Origin: Polytrichum commune
Lineage: Eukaryota > Streptophyta > Polytrichopsida > Polytrichales > Polytrichaceae
Assembly (NCBI GenBank): GCA_950295325.1
Contig: OX485804.1
Coordinates: 23,190,001-23,254,000, forward strand
Length of the DNA: 64,000 bases
Direction of reading: 5' to 3'
In this document: positions 47,306-58,649 of the stretch, piece by piece
Numbering within the stretch: the first letter of the stretch is position 1
How the letters are laid out: each line of letters begins with the position of its first letter
Translations under genes and position numbers: made by a program
Notes under the pieces: generated by a model
The model's database searches: none
Told to the model about the DNA's origin: nothing
What the model saw: only the letters and a program-made list of their open reading frames with translations

Positions 47306-47482
47306 GCCTACTTACTAACTAACTATTTGGTTACCCTTACTCTACTTACTAAATAACTAGTTGGTTGGTAACCCTTACTCTACTTACCAAATAACTAGTT
47401 GGTTATCCTTACTCTACTTACTAAATAACTAGTTGGTTACCCTTACTCTACTTACTAAATAACTAGTTGGTTACCCTTACTT
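47306..47482. repeat. 34-bp minisatellite in left MULE TIR
   Basis: About five units beginning ACTAAATAACTAGTTGGTTA, followed by CCCTTACTCTACTT. The same array is inverted at 51249-51425 with the same unit variants in the same order. Confidence 0.9.
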
Positions 47483-47487
47483 GCTAA

Positions 47488-48748
47488 GGGCCACTTCACA
47501 CACGAGCCAAGAGCCATGACCGTGAAATAGTGAGAGCCCACAAGAAAGTGTCTAAAGGCCGTCCCAAGACACCTCCAAAATCATGTAGTGCGGTCACGGA
47601 TCCTCAAGTGTACTGTGAAGTCATATGTACCGGGCCCTCAACCAAATGCTATTTCATTGAATTCCTATTCATGCGGTGTCGTGGAGAGAGGGGTCCGCTT
47701 TAGGAAAGCACGGGGCTTCTGGCTGCAACTGGTTTCGCTCGCCGGACCGTCGAATCTTCAATTGTCCTCAAAACTTCCTCAATCTTTCAAATCTTTACAA
47801 AACAAATCTATCAATAAGTCTTACTCTTTCAAAGGATTGTTGCCAACAAAGACTTGTCCGTCTTTTTGTGGACGGTCGAAGTCTCAGCTCTTTCTATGCA
47901 AGAGCTAGCAAACTTCCCTCCACTCAAACTAGCACAACTTTGTTTTCGCTCACTCTCCTTCAAGCATGTAAACACTCAAGATAAAACAATCACATGAAAA
48001 AACTCAATTGCATATTTTATTTCAAGTTTTCTTCTCCAAAAAAAATACACAACAACCGTCGAGCTTTCAACAACAACAAAAAACTTGTCTCTCCCCACTC
48101 TCTTCTCCTCAACCACATATATCTTCAACCACACATGTGAGATAAGGCCTCAAATCCTCCTCTTATCCTCATCACATGGTTTCTAATTATCCATTGGTCT
48201 AAAAATAAACTAAGGATAAAACTAGAAATAAGGCTAAAAGGGTAATAAGACTAAACTAAGAGTAACAAATATAGATAAGAATAAAACATATAAACTAAAA
48301 GTCACTAAGAATAACTATGAGTAAACAAAAAGGTAATCTAATTCTACTCCCTTTTACTTTCCTCCAAATGAAAGAATCGTAATGCAACACAAAATAAGTT
48401 CACATGTAAATGGTGTACGCATTTACACTACGACAGCGGGTCCTCACACATGATAAAATAGAATAAACCAACGGTTGTGAGCGTTCGGAATGCGATGGTC
48501 TCCTAATTTTGTGTTAGGCCTACCTCCAAGATGTGGTTTTTGAAAGTAGTCCAAGTGACCATGAAACGTGACCCATTTGATGCCATGTAGGAATCAATGT
48601 AGACTTTACATCCATCTTGCATTCACTTACTCTATTGGTCCTTCAAACGTAATGTGAAGTGAACTTGGACCGGCTCCGCCTTTTCCACCAATAAGAGTGC
48701 TCAAAGTGTAAGGGTCACAAGCTCTCAGTCTCGTGTGTGAAGTGGCCC
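47488..48748. mobile_element. Tourist-like MITE in left TIR, interrupted
   Basis: The ends are GGGCCACTTCACACACGAG and its complement, flanked by TAA on both sides (47485-47487 and 48749-48751), typical of PIF/Harbinger-derived Tourist MITEs. Without the LTR-like insertion it is 498 bp, the same as the right-TIR copy. Confidence 0.8.
47677..48435. mobile_element. Solo-LTR-like insertion
   Basis: The 759-bp segment begins TGTCGTGG and ends CTACGACA (TG...CA ends, inverted TGTCG/CGACA). It is flanked by the direct duplication GCGG (47673-47676 and 48436-48439). The right TIR carries the empty site with a single GCGG. It contains no coding sequence. A solo LTR fits best; a small TIR transposon is an alternative. 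Confidence 0.75.
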
Positions 48749-48791
48749 TAAGTGGCAAGAAGGACATTTAGAAATAATTGATCCATATAGT

Positions 48792-50059
48792 ATGGAATTT
48801 TTGGTTCGAAGTCAAACAAATCCAAATGTTTGGTATGCATTAAACCTAGGTTCTGAGTGTTGTGTGTGCAACGACCGAGTGCACATATGTAAGCATATGT
48901 TGGTTGTACGCATGATATTGGATCGAGAGTTAAAACATTTGAAGATATTACTACTATCATCGAACGAAGAGGGATTTTTACATGTTGTATATGAAAATTT
49001 TGAGGTTGAAGCTTCAACTGAAGCGGGAAGGCCAATAAAAAATGACACATTATTTGACGACGAAGAAAGCAATCCAATAGGTATGTCAGAAACTCAACTC
49101 ATATACAAACTAGGTATTATTTGGAATTGAAAAATGATTAGCTACATATTATAAGGAGAATGTTAACGTAGTTAACGCGAGTGGTAGAGTTTTTGTGGCC
49201 GTCTAATGAGATATGTGGGAAACTTTGATATATAAGTATAGAATGGGTTGATATCGAGATATTGACATTGCATAATTTATTAAATTACGTTATGATTTAA
49301 GTTATTGATCGTAAAATCATTTGTTTTGCAGAGGCAGTTACGGAGGCTGAAGGTGAAGAGGACATAATATGTAATGATGCAAATGTCAGTATGCTTCCAT
49401 TATCTTTGGAAGATGAACCCATGGAAGATTTGGGCACCCAAGTTAGTCAAGGGACTAATATTACTGTTGATTCCATAAATGATAGGATTCAAGCCATTAT
49501 GCGTGATTTTTTCATGCGAGATAAAATCTATTTACTAACTCAACCACAACTTGATGCCTTGGATAAAGAAGTTAAGGTGTTCAGGAGAACCACGAAATCA
49601 ATATTTAATCCTAGGGTTACACCCAAAGCAATTAGTCTACCTCGTGCAGGAACTAATATTTCTTCTATCCAAGCTCATGTGACTAGGACAAGATTTGGTC
49701 ATGGGAGGCCTTGGAGGGGAGAGGACACAATGGTCACCATGGAAGATGATATGACCCAACCTTCTACTACAACCGAGATAAGTACGCAAGGTTTACAAAG
49801 GCCAAATAATACAAGGGAAAAACACCAACGACAATATGTTGCCCAAAAACGAAAGCGCGTACAATTTCCAAAGGTTTTCAAGCAAAAATGTTGTGTGTGC
49901 AGAGACTATAATATCATTTTATCTAGTTATGATTCCACCTCGTGTAGGATTTGTGCTTCGCAAGTGACTAGAGGCGAGTTAGAATTTGGAACAATTGGCA
50001 TTGATGGGTCATTGGTTGGAAAGTTGGTGGAGATTTTCAATGACAAAACAAACAAATAG
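48792..50059 (+). CDS. SWIM zinc-finger protein of the MULE (transposase remnant)
   Basis: Exons end at 49080 (CCAATAG|GTATGT) and run 49332-50059 (TTTTGCAG|AGGCA), joining in phase 1. The first exon has a SWIM-type CxCx(n)CxH finger in ECCVCNDRVHICKHMLVVR, found downstream of the catalytic domain in MULE and FAR1/FHY3-type transposases. The C-terminus has a basic stretch (KRKRVQFPKVFKQK) and a CxxC-x14-CxxC pair (KCCVCRDYN ... SCRICA). The upstream frame is open to the edge of the nested MITE, so the ATG at 48792 is a convenience start. The DDE core and N-terminal zinc finger are missing, consistent with an internal deletion. It may instead be a domesticated or accessory MULE gene. Confidence 0.6.
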
Positions 50060-50745
50060 TATATTGGTAGGCTATCATGTTACAACCATTGCAAGGAGGG
50101 AGACTATCCACAATCATATAGCATAGAATTACAATATAATGGTAATGTCATTAGAGGCATTACATTTCCAGATAAAAATATTCGATTTGCTTGACAATAG
50201 GCATAATACATATATTATGTAATATAGGTGACACTAAGTATGATACAATTATTTACAAATGTATATGGGCCTTTTGTGGTCACTCTTCTTAATTGGACAT
50301 GTATATTTGAGTGGTATATGTGCAAGTCTTGAAGTTAGGTATAGATACCAAAATGCATGTCTTGAAAAGATAGAGGACATCGTGTTGAGAACTTATTAAC
50401 CATGCTAAATGGAACAAATCTCATAATTTGGGATGCCTAAATGGTAATTGTTTTAACTTATGGAATGTTCATTTTGATAGTGAATAGAATATTCACATGA
50501 GCTCCTCAAATTATGAGGAAAATGGGCATGGGCACAAATTGGATGTGCTAATCATCTCGCATTAATTACATATTTGGCATCCTAGTATCTTAGTACAAGT
50601 GGGTGAAAAAAAAGAATGTCCGTTTAAGATGCGGTTACCTTACAATGTTGGGGGAAGTTGGAAGTGCCCACATTGCTTTGAAGTGTAAATTCATGTATGA
50701 GTACGTAAAAGAAATGACCCAGCCTTAGCCGTCCCTTGCCACTTA

Positions 50746-51243
50746 GGGCCACTTCACACACGAGACTGAGAGCTTGTGACCCTTACACTTTGAGCACTCT
50801 TATTGGTGGAAAAGGCGGAGCCGGTCCAAGTTCACTTCACATTACATTTGAAGGACCCACAGAGTAAGTGAATGCAAGATGGATGTAAAGTCTACATTGA
50901 TTCCTACATGGCATCAAATGGGTCACGTTTCATGGTCACTTGGATTACTTTCAAAAACCACATCTTGGAGGTAGGCCTAACACAAAATTGGGAGACCATC
51001 ACATTCCAAACGCTCACAACCGTTGGTTTATTCTATTTTATCATGTGTGAGGACCCGCATGAATAGGAATTCAATGAAATAGCATTTGGTTGAGGGCCCG
51101 GTACATATGACTTCACAGTACACTTGAGGATCCGTGACCGCACTACATGATTTTGGAGGTGTCTTGGGACGGCCTTTAGACACTTTCTTGTGGGCTCTCA
51201 CTATTTCACGGTCATGGCTCTTGGCTCGTGTGTGAAGTGGCCC
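50746..51243. mobile_element. Tourist-like MITE in right TIR, intact
   Basis: 498 bp with ends GGGCCACTTCACACACGAG and complement, flanked by TTA (50743-50745 and 51244-51246). It is the inverted counterpart of 47488-48748. Related copies lie at 61951-62456 and 62999-63283. Confidence 0.85.
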
Positions 51244-51248
51244 TTAGC

Positions 51249-51425
51249 AAGTAAGGGTAACCAACTAGTTATTTAGTAAGTAGAGTAAGGGTAACCAACT
51301 AGTTATTTAGTAAGTAGAGTAAGGATAACCAACTAGTTATTTGGTAAGTAGAGTAAGGGTTACCAACCAACTAGTTATTTAGTAAGTAGAGTAAGGGTAA
51401 CCAAATAGTTAGTTAGTAAGTAGGC
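51249..51425. repeat. 34-bp minisatellite in right MULE TIR
   Basis: Reverse complement of 47306-47482, with the same unit variants in the same order. Confidence 0.9.
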
Positions 51426-51798
51426 CTACCTAGCTGCCTAGCCCACCGAGCCCGCCTAGCCACTAGGCCCGACACCACCCTAAAGCCGGCCTCCCCGAAA
51501 AAAGACATGAGGCCCACGGCCCCACCCCGCCTTGGTGGCAAGCACCACCCCGGCCCCCACCTACCTTGGTGGCAAGCACCACCCCCACCCCCTCGCCACC
51601 TAGGATCATTGAGGCCCTTGGATGGGCCTTGGTGGATCAACGGTCCGGATGCACCATGCTCGCGAAATCAAGAGGCTCATTCACAGCGCCTCAGTGACGG
51701 GGCTATGGGATGGATCCACTACAAACTCTTAGGGAGCATGTTCTTCCTAGAAACACCAAACTAATGAATTATTTGGAAGGTGGATAAGGCCCGGGCAG

Positions 51799-51934
51799 GC
51801 AACTTCCATATTCTTTTTTTTTGAGAGACAGGAGGTCAATCGACCAACGCCAAAAATGAATAAAAAGCAAGAAGGACACGCCCTCACCGGGGGGAGGCGG
51901 AACCCCCCGGGCGTGAACGCAACTTCCATATTCT
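51799..51934 (-). mobile_element. Short LINE 3'-end insertion with 16-bp target duplication
   Basis: A 104-bp insert (51815-51918) starts with a short T-run, then GAGAGACAGGAGGTCAAT and a GGGGAGGCGGAACCCCCC block. It resembles the 3' UTR of the LINE at 32.7 kb. It is flanked by the direct duplication GCAACTTCCATATTCT (51799-51814 and 51919-51934). This is a severely 5'-truncated LINE, or a SINE sharing the LINE tail. Confidence 0.85.
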
Positions 51935-52852
51935 ATGATACCACTTCTACAGCATGCTAGCTAATTAATGCCACTTGAAGTGTTGGTAGAAACTCCAGCG
52001 CCATGGATTTGTGGTAAAATAATCTCAAATGGGCCTCGTTGACTGATTATGGCCCTCTGATGCTAATTCTGGGCTCAAACAGTATGAGCATATGGGAATT
52101 CCATTTGAAGCTGGATCCCTGAAAGCTGGACTACCGATAATGATCATGCGGGTTGACTTCGTGCTGTGCACTGCAGTGTGTGTGTTGCCGAATTAGCCGG
52201 CACAATTACGCCGTGCAGGTTGCTTCCTATTAATTAATTATGAAACAAAATTTAGCTTCTGAGCACCGCTGCCCCACCAAAGACCGAAGACGGCACTACA
52301 TATATAAGTAGTATGCAGTATACCTTCCATCGGTGCAGGGAGTGGGCAGCATCTCCGAAGCATCACAACTTGCAGCAAGTTCTTAAGTTGATTATGTGAA
52401 CTTCTGAAGTGCGGCCTCCTCCAGTAGTACTTAAACTGCTGCTCATCATACGTAGTGGTCAATACTAGAAAGTCTGTCAGCAGGAGCGTGACTTAGCATA
52501 GGTCATCATCAATCATCATCTCCCTTACAACACAGTTTTGTTTTGCTGCCGGAAGCAAGCCGATCAGTTGCTCGCCCATTTCACTCTCACTCCTCGGCAG
52601 CCATAACAGTAAGGTCACGATCATCGAGCAGCCGCGTCCGCTCGAGGAATCCTCTGGGAAGTTAGTAGTTAGCTTGCCCTCGTCAGTAGCTGCTGCACTG
52701 AGGAGCTCCTGTATGCTTAGAATTCGCAGCGTCGTTCCACATTCCACCAGCGATCATAGGTATCTATAGGTCTAGGTATCACACAAAAAGGATCGAATCC
52801 ACCTGTGGAAAAAGACTAGGCCAGTGGGATCATCGATCAGGTGGGTTGCACG
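51935..52852. other. Upstream region of peroxidase B
   Basis: This is probable promoter and 5' leader; no other gene is supported. A TATA-like box lies at 52301-52308. Confidence 0.5.
52301..52308 (+). promoter_or_regulatory. Putative TATA box of peroxidase B
   Basis: TATATAAG about 550 bp upstream of the ATG at 52853. It is the best TATA match upstream, but the distance implies a long leader or a leader intron. Confidence 0.4.
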
Positions 52853-55800
52853 ATGGGGAGCAGAGGGTGCTATGGAGGGAACATTAGTGGGGTGGTGCTA
52901 GCTCTAGTGGTGGCGGCTAGTGTGGTGCAACTAGTGACTGTAGGTGATGCGCATTTCATCGTTCCCAGAAACATCAGGAAGCTGGCAGAAGATCCAGACA
53001 GTGTGCCTGAATATCTTGCGCCTCCTTTGAAGCTGCATTACTACGAGAAGCAGTGTCCTGAGCTGCAAAGCATTGTGAAGAAGGTGGTGGCGAAGTACTC
53101 CAAGTTGGACCCCACTAACCCTGCGCCTCTGCTTCGATTGTTCTTCCACGACTGCTTTGTACAGGGTTGTGACGGGTCCGTCCTGTTGAACTCCAGCCGG
53201 ACTAGTGTGGCGGAGAAGGATGCGGCCATCAACTTCAGCCTGACGGACTTCAACATCATTGACGAGATGAAGGCGGAGTTGGAGGAGACGTGCCCGGGGG
53301 TGGTGTCGTGTGCTGATGTGCTGGCCGTTACCGCTGTCTACTCCGTCCACCAGGTGAGCTGGGATGGGGTCATTTTGGTAACCAATACTAATGATGTGAC
53401 AGTGTTTAAGTGAGCTTTTCAGTTTTTTGGGGGGTCTGATTTCCTCATCGGATATTGATGGAACTGTGTGGTCTGGAAGTTAGTGCAATTCATCATGAAG
53501 ACTGTATAGTGTTTGTCAAGGTTTTTGTCTTGGAGGGTTAAGTTACTCTCTTTTTCAGGGAATGTTGCAATGTTCTTTCGTGCCTTTCCCAGTCAATGGA
53601 TCTTGATGGAAATGCTCTGGAAGTATGTTGCAAGCAAGTTGAAATCATCATGACATAATTATATGAAACATTCTATTGTAATGGTTGTAAGGTCTTAGGA
53701 AGAGGTTCATTCTTTAGTCTTTCCGAGTCATGAGATCTTGTTGGAACAGCTCCTGGGACATTAATCCAATTCATCTTTAATCATCCAATGAATCCAATTA
53801 ATTTAACTTGATTAATACTCTCTTTCTGTTGGAATGCAGTTGCATTCTTTTGTTTTGCCTCATCTGGTCTGGATGGAACTACTGCTTTGAAGGAACTCTG
53901 GAAATGAATAGTGTAATAAAGCAAGACATTGAACTGTTGTCTTGATGATTAGCTGTGTTTCTTCTCCAAGGAATTTGCAATGTTGCTTTGTCTGGTTTCC
54001 TCCTTGGATCTCGATGGAACTGCTGTCTGGCAACCTATTACTCTGAAAAATATATCGTAGTGCAATTCATCCAGACATGTCAGTAGCGCAAGTAGGAGTC
54101 AAGGCATGGAGGCATTCATTACATTCAAACGTTAACCCTTTGAATTGGGGGAATATTGCCTTACTTGTCTTTTTTTCATCGATTGTTGCAATGCTCATTT
54201 CATCGATTATTACAGTGCTCATTTTCCAGCTTAGTCAATCTGGAAAGTTGCATTAAACTGACGAATGAGAATGAAATTTCTTCCGGTGCTGCAGGCGGGT
54301 GGTCCACTGTATCCGATTGAACTGGGACGCAAGGATGCACTCACTTCCTACGCTCCGAGCTCGCAGACTCTCTTGCCCGCTTTCAGTCTTAACGTGTCCG
54401 GCCTTTTGGAAGACTTCCACAATGTGGGCCTTGACCTTGTCGACCTCGTCACTCTCTCCGGTGAGTAAGCTGAATGACCTAACACCCTACCTGCTGTTCT
54501 AATCTGTCTTGCCTGCTTTGTCGATCGGTCATTGATTGCTTGAAGATTTTTCCCCATCGAACATATCCAAACTCAAGTTCTTGGTCTTCTCGAGTATTTG
54601 CAAATCCGTGGTGTAGATTGATGAAATTTGGTTATTTCACAAAAGACGAGGGGGTTGGTGTTGAGAGGAATCCATGGCTACCATTTGTGTCTGAATTAGA
54701 AAAGGTTTACCCTGTCGAACATCAGAGGCACTTCCACGACATATTTATAAATTAGGGGTACTAACCACCCAGTATTAAAATTGAACAGTCTTAAAATTTT
54801 CGTGACGATGTGAAAGCACCTCCAGAACACCTATATCATTGTAGCTATTAAATCGTTGGAGCAGCTCCGAATGGGGTTGTACTATAAACAATAATCCATG
54901 CACGGGGTGCGCCAGCTATGTAGAGTATATAAACTGGTGTGCCATGTGGAGTAGAGCACCCAGAGGTAAATAATCAGAAGTGGTGTAATTGTGTAATTGC
55001 ATCCTTCCCAACCATTTCCTGTGCCCCCCATTTGATTGTTACACACTTTATGGTTTAGGGTTGTAACAGATTATTGTACATAGTGTTGGACAGAGTTGGT
55101 TTTGTGTTACTCCTTCCATCCCGTAATGTTTGTCCTACACCCCGGAGTAATCTGTCCCAAAATGATTGTCCGAAATCAAATGTTTATAGATTTTGTTAAT
55201 GTAGAAATTGTTTGGTACACAAGATTGTTTGGGAAAAAAATTTACATCAACAAAATCAATAAACATTTGAAATCGGACAATCATTCTGGAACAGAAAACT
55301 CCGGGTAGGACAAGCATTTTGGGACGGAGGGAGTATGTGTTAGGTTTGGCGCGGTTTGCCTACGTCGGTAACTGCTGCTTCGTACCCAAACCCGAATTGA
55401 GTCCTGATGTTGTTCAGTATTTGGGGTGACACCCTCTGCCAAATTGACTGTTACTGAGTAATTTGTGGTTTGGATTGTCGTGGTGTATTTGCGCAGGTGC
55501 GCACACAATCGGCCAAGGTCATTGCTCCAGTATTAGCGACCGGATCTACCCACACGTAGACCCCCAATACCAGGAACCTTATGGACGCGAACTCCTCGCC
55601 AACTGCACTGACAACGGCGTCCTCAAGGCCCCCAACTTCGACCCCAACACCCAGTTCTTCCAGGACCCCGTGACACCCCTCAAGTTCGATAACCAGTACT
55701 TCAAGAATCTCGAGACCGGCTTGGGGCTGTTCACATCCGACAAATCTCTGTTCAATGACCCCCGGACAGTAAAACTGGTGAAGCGGTTCGCCAAGGACCA

Positions 55801-55945
55801 GAAGGCCTTCTTTGAGCAGTTTGGAATCTCACTCAGGAAGATGGGCAAGATCGGCGTTCTGACGGGCACCCAGGGCCAGATTCGGAAGCAGTGCTGGGTG
55901 AGGAACTCCCATAATCAGGACCCAGCCATGAATCCCACCTCCTAA
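52853..55945 (+). CDS. Class III secretory peroxidase B
   Basis: Exons 52853-53353, 54295-54460 and 55497-55945 (501+166+449 nt) join at CAG|GTGAGC...GCTGCAG|GCG and TCCG|GTGAGT...GCGCAG|GTG to give 371 residues. A signal peptide covers about residues 12-33 (VVLALVVAASVVQLV). Distal Arg95/His99 lie in RLFFHDCFVQGCDG, proximal His225 in LSGAHTIGQGHC, and eight family cysteines are present. Intron positions and phases, and the exon 2 and 3 lengths, equal those of the IR1 peroxidase, so they are paralogues; both share the ~30-residue extension before the first Cys. It is single-copy here. The ATG at 52853 is preferred; the frame also extends upstream through a GTG. Introns are 941 and 1036 bp; the second carries a Stowaway MITE. 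No lesion is seen. Confidence 0.94.
55110..55333. mobile_element. Stowaway MITE in peroxidase B intron 2
   Basis: The 224-bp element begins CTCCTTCCATCCC and ends GGGACGGAGGGAG, flanked by TA on both sides. Inner sequences around TGTCCTAC.CCCGGAGT and ATTGTCCGAAATCAAATGTT are also inverted, so the whole element folds back. Confidence 0.9.
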
Positions 55946-56038
55946 ACCCCATGCGTCAAATACTTAGTATGGACTGTTAGGATTTCGTAAAACCTTGGGA
56001 AGAGAATTTTACTTGCCAAGGTGCGACATTCTTTGGGG

Positions 56039-56044
56039 AATAAA
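56039..56044 (+). terminator. Putative polyadenylation signal of peroxidase B
   Basis: AATAAA about 95 bp after the stop codon at 55945. Confidence 0.5.
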
Positions 56045-56543
56045 GCATCTGGATTGCCTAGATGAAGGCCTAGTATACAAATTTTTTTTTGTCATCTACG
56101 GCCTTGCTTAGAATCAGAGGGATCGCAGATGTATCTTGGATGAGAAAGTGGCAAGAAAATTGAACCAGGATACGACCAAATTTTTGTTACTGCCGATCTT
56201 GTAGCCCTATTAATGTTGTGAGTATGGATGTTCTGAATGTCCATGGAACTCACTTTGTGCTATGAATTGTGTACAACCTCATCCGAATACAACTTTGGAC
56301 TCGGTTTGGCAGACATCTCAACCCCTATTTTCATAATGTGATGATGCTCTGCTCTTGGGCCAGCGTTTGATGTCGTCGAAAAAATACCCAGAAATACTAC
56401 GCCAAAAATACTGCGCGATCACATTTGTATACTTATTCTAAGAGAAAGTGACCCCCGTGTGTGCACAGGTAATTAAAAGCATTTTCCCGATTTTTAACTA
56501 ATTAATTTAATTACTTTACATTCTCTTTAGATCATATAACTAA

Positions 56544-57930
56544 TTGACCATGGTCCCTTTTGCAAAACTTGAAGGAAAACTATCGATGTTTATATTGAAG
56601 CTGGTTGACGAAGTTGGGATAATACACGGCCAAAAACTAGAACGAGCCTCCATATCTGTCATGAATCGAGCTTTGAAGCCTGACATCCAAAAAGGTTGTC
56701 CTCTGTACTTCTTAGTACAATCTGAGTGAGATATTCACTATAGCATCTTTTCAAGTCATCAAGAGTCATAAAACATTCTGAAGTGGGTCTTTGATCATAC
56801 TCAAATACGGAAGTTGATCAAAGCAGTGGTTGGCCAGTTCTTTGAAGTAAGTGGGTTAAGAAGATTTGATATACATTGGCATATGAGTGGCGATGTGAAA
56901 ACGTTGAAATGCATGTATGTATTGAAATCTGGTCCAAATGCTGGACACTCTTGTATTTATTGCATGCAAGCAACGGAAAACCAGTTGTGACCACAATGAA
57001 GCAAGCGGAGGAATTGTTGAAGGAACCATGGTCATTCTTGGGAAGGCGGTATGTTCTCTAATCACATGTGTGGTGCACCTGTACAAGATGGGCCGAATTT
57101 GAAGCGCTGGAGAACGGTTCTTTCCATCCCCCTTCATAGAGTTCATACTTGTACTTTGCATGTGCACTTGCGCTATCAATTTGTTTGGATAATCAAAGGC
57201 AAAAATTTGCAGGCCAAGGCGACTGAGGCCATAGAGAAAGTCGTGTCTGCATGTGGGAATGTCAAAAGTCTTCAAAGATGCCGAGATGTCTGGAATAGCT
57301 AATAGTGTGGCAAATCAGCCATCCTTCACCGCTATTAATGCCATAATATATTCAGACCTTCCACTGGAGCGAGTTCTTTTGATGTAGAAGGCAATCTCAT
57401 TCGACCCCTTTGGCTGGACATTCTAGATGCTGAGCACAATCGATTTGAAAACGGAGCAAGTCGTTGTTGAGCAAGGATTGAATTGTGGACTGCTACTGAC
57501 GAGTTGCGGAAAGTACTTGAGAAGCTTAACTTTCACTGAAGAACAAACCTTGCAATTCAGAAGTGTTGCTATGAATTGAACCGACCGTACATTGATATTT
57601 TGCTGAGGTGAGCAACATGTGACAAATTATATGGTAAGCTAGTTCAATCCTGAAGCTATGTCGTAAATTCAATTAAGCGATTGTTCCATCAGTTCTTTGA
57701 TTTTACATGAAGCTCAATTAGTCAAAGACTGGTATCAGATAATTCAACACCACTTTTTTTTATCAAAAGACTTCGAGAAACATCAATCTCAATCATTGAC
57801 CAGTGAACAGATTCTAGATGATGCAATCATACAAGCACGCATTAAGGCAAGAAGGGAAGCATCCATGGAGCTTTATAGTTGTAATATGAAGTGTGAATGG
57901 CAAGCCATACATATCCAAGAAGGAAAATGA
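56544..57930 (+). pseudogene. Decayed transposon-protein relic
   Basis: Several frames hold coding-like pieces: VDEVGIIHGQKLERASISVM; a stretch with HWHMSGDVKTLKCMYVLKSG and a CIYC pair; and IPLHRVHTCTLHVHLRYQF. The middle piece resembles the GDxKxLxxxxGxxxANAxxxCxxC pattern of some DDE-type transposase-derived proteins. Stops and frameshifts separate the pieces. The family cannot be fixed by eye, and this could also be a decayed host gene. Confidence 0.35.
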
Positions 57931-58649
57931 TACCTTCCTATTCATAATGAAGAACAAACAACCTCCAGTGAACTAGAAGAGGACCTTCCTGAGTGAACTG
58001 ACCCATCAAGAAAAGGAATTGATTCTCAGTCTTTAGAAGGTTAGATGTGTTTGGCTGTAAACTTGTCTTCATTTCGTCTATTCACCTTCGCATGCATGTT
58101 GTCTTCAGACCCACTTCATTCACCTGCTTCCAATTGCCCATTTCAGATGTAACTTAACCATCACTGTTGACTCCCATTGATCAATTGCCTCCCATTGCTT
58201 GCTTGTCTGATTGAAGCGCATGCAATTGAATTGAAAATTGCAGTATAAAATACTTTGTCCAAAATAGTACATGAAATCTATCGACATCTTATCCACAGTA
58301 TATCAGACGACATTTCCAATTGTAACCTTCTCATGCCGTTTGTTGTCCATGAGTGAGCTCATCAAATCATCTGATGGTTTCTTGAAGATAAAGAATGTTG
58401 CGGTTTTGTGGACTGAATGTGCCACTGCAAATAGATCCATAGAGATGCCGATTGGTTTAAACCATTATAGGTGTGTCACTCTTGATTCAATGTTAGTTCC
58501 TTTATTTTGGATCGCTTGAGATTTACAAGAAAAGAAATCTATACATTAGCGACCAACGACGCAAAAATGTAAAAGGTGATGCAGAAATGGCAATTTCAAA
58601 GCAAAGAAATGAAAAACATCGATTTTTTAGTCAACGTGAATGCGAGCCC
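57931..58649. other. Region without a recognised gene
   Basis: Short frames without domains (for example 58271-58519). No repeat is recognised. Confidence 0.4.

Larger units (their letters stand above)
47029..51702 (+). mobile_element. Mutator-like element with 9-bp target duplication and ~1-kb TIRs
   Basis: The ends are inverted copies beginning CCCCGTCACTGAGGCGCTGT. They are flanked by the 9-bp duplication CTATGGGAT (47020-47028 and 51703-51711), the Mutator-superfamily length. The left terminal repeat (47029-48759) holds a 763-bp insertion; without it, both repeats are 968 bp. The interior encodes a SWIM-finger protein on the plus strand, but no DDE transposase core is recognised, so the element appears internally deleted. 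Each terminal repeat contains a minisatellite and a nested Tourist-like MITE at the same position. Confidence 0.85.

Noticed and set aside
46982-47318. Pro- and Gly-rich frames in the MULE terminus (and mirror at 51413-51764)
   Set aside because: Antisense pairs in GC-rich terminal-repeat DNA; no start context or domain.
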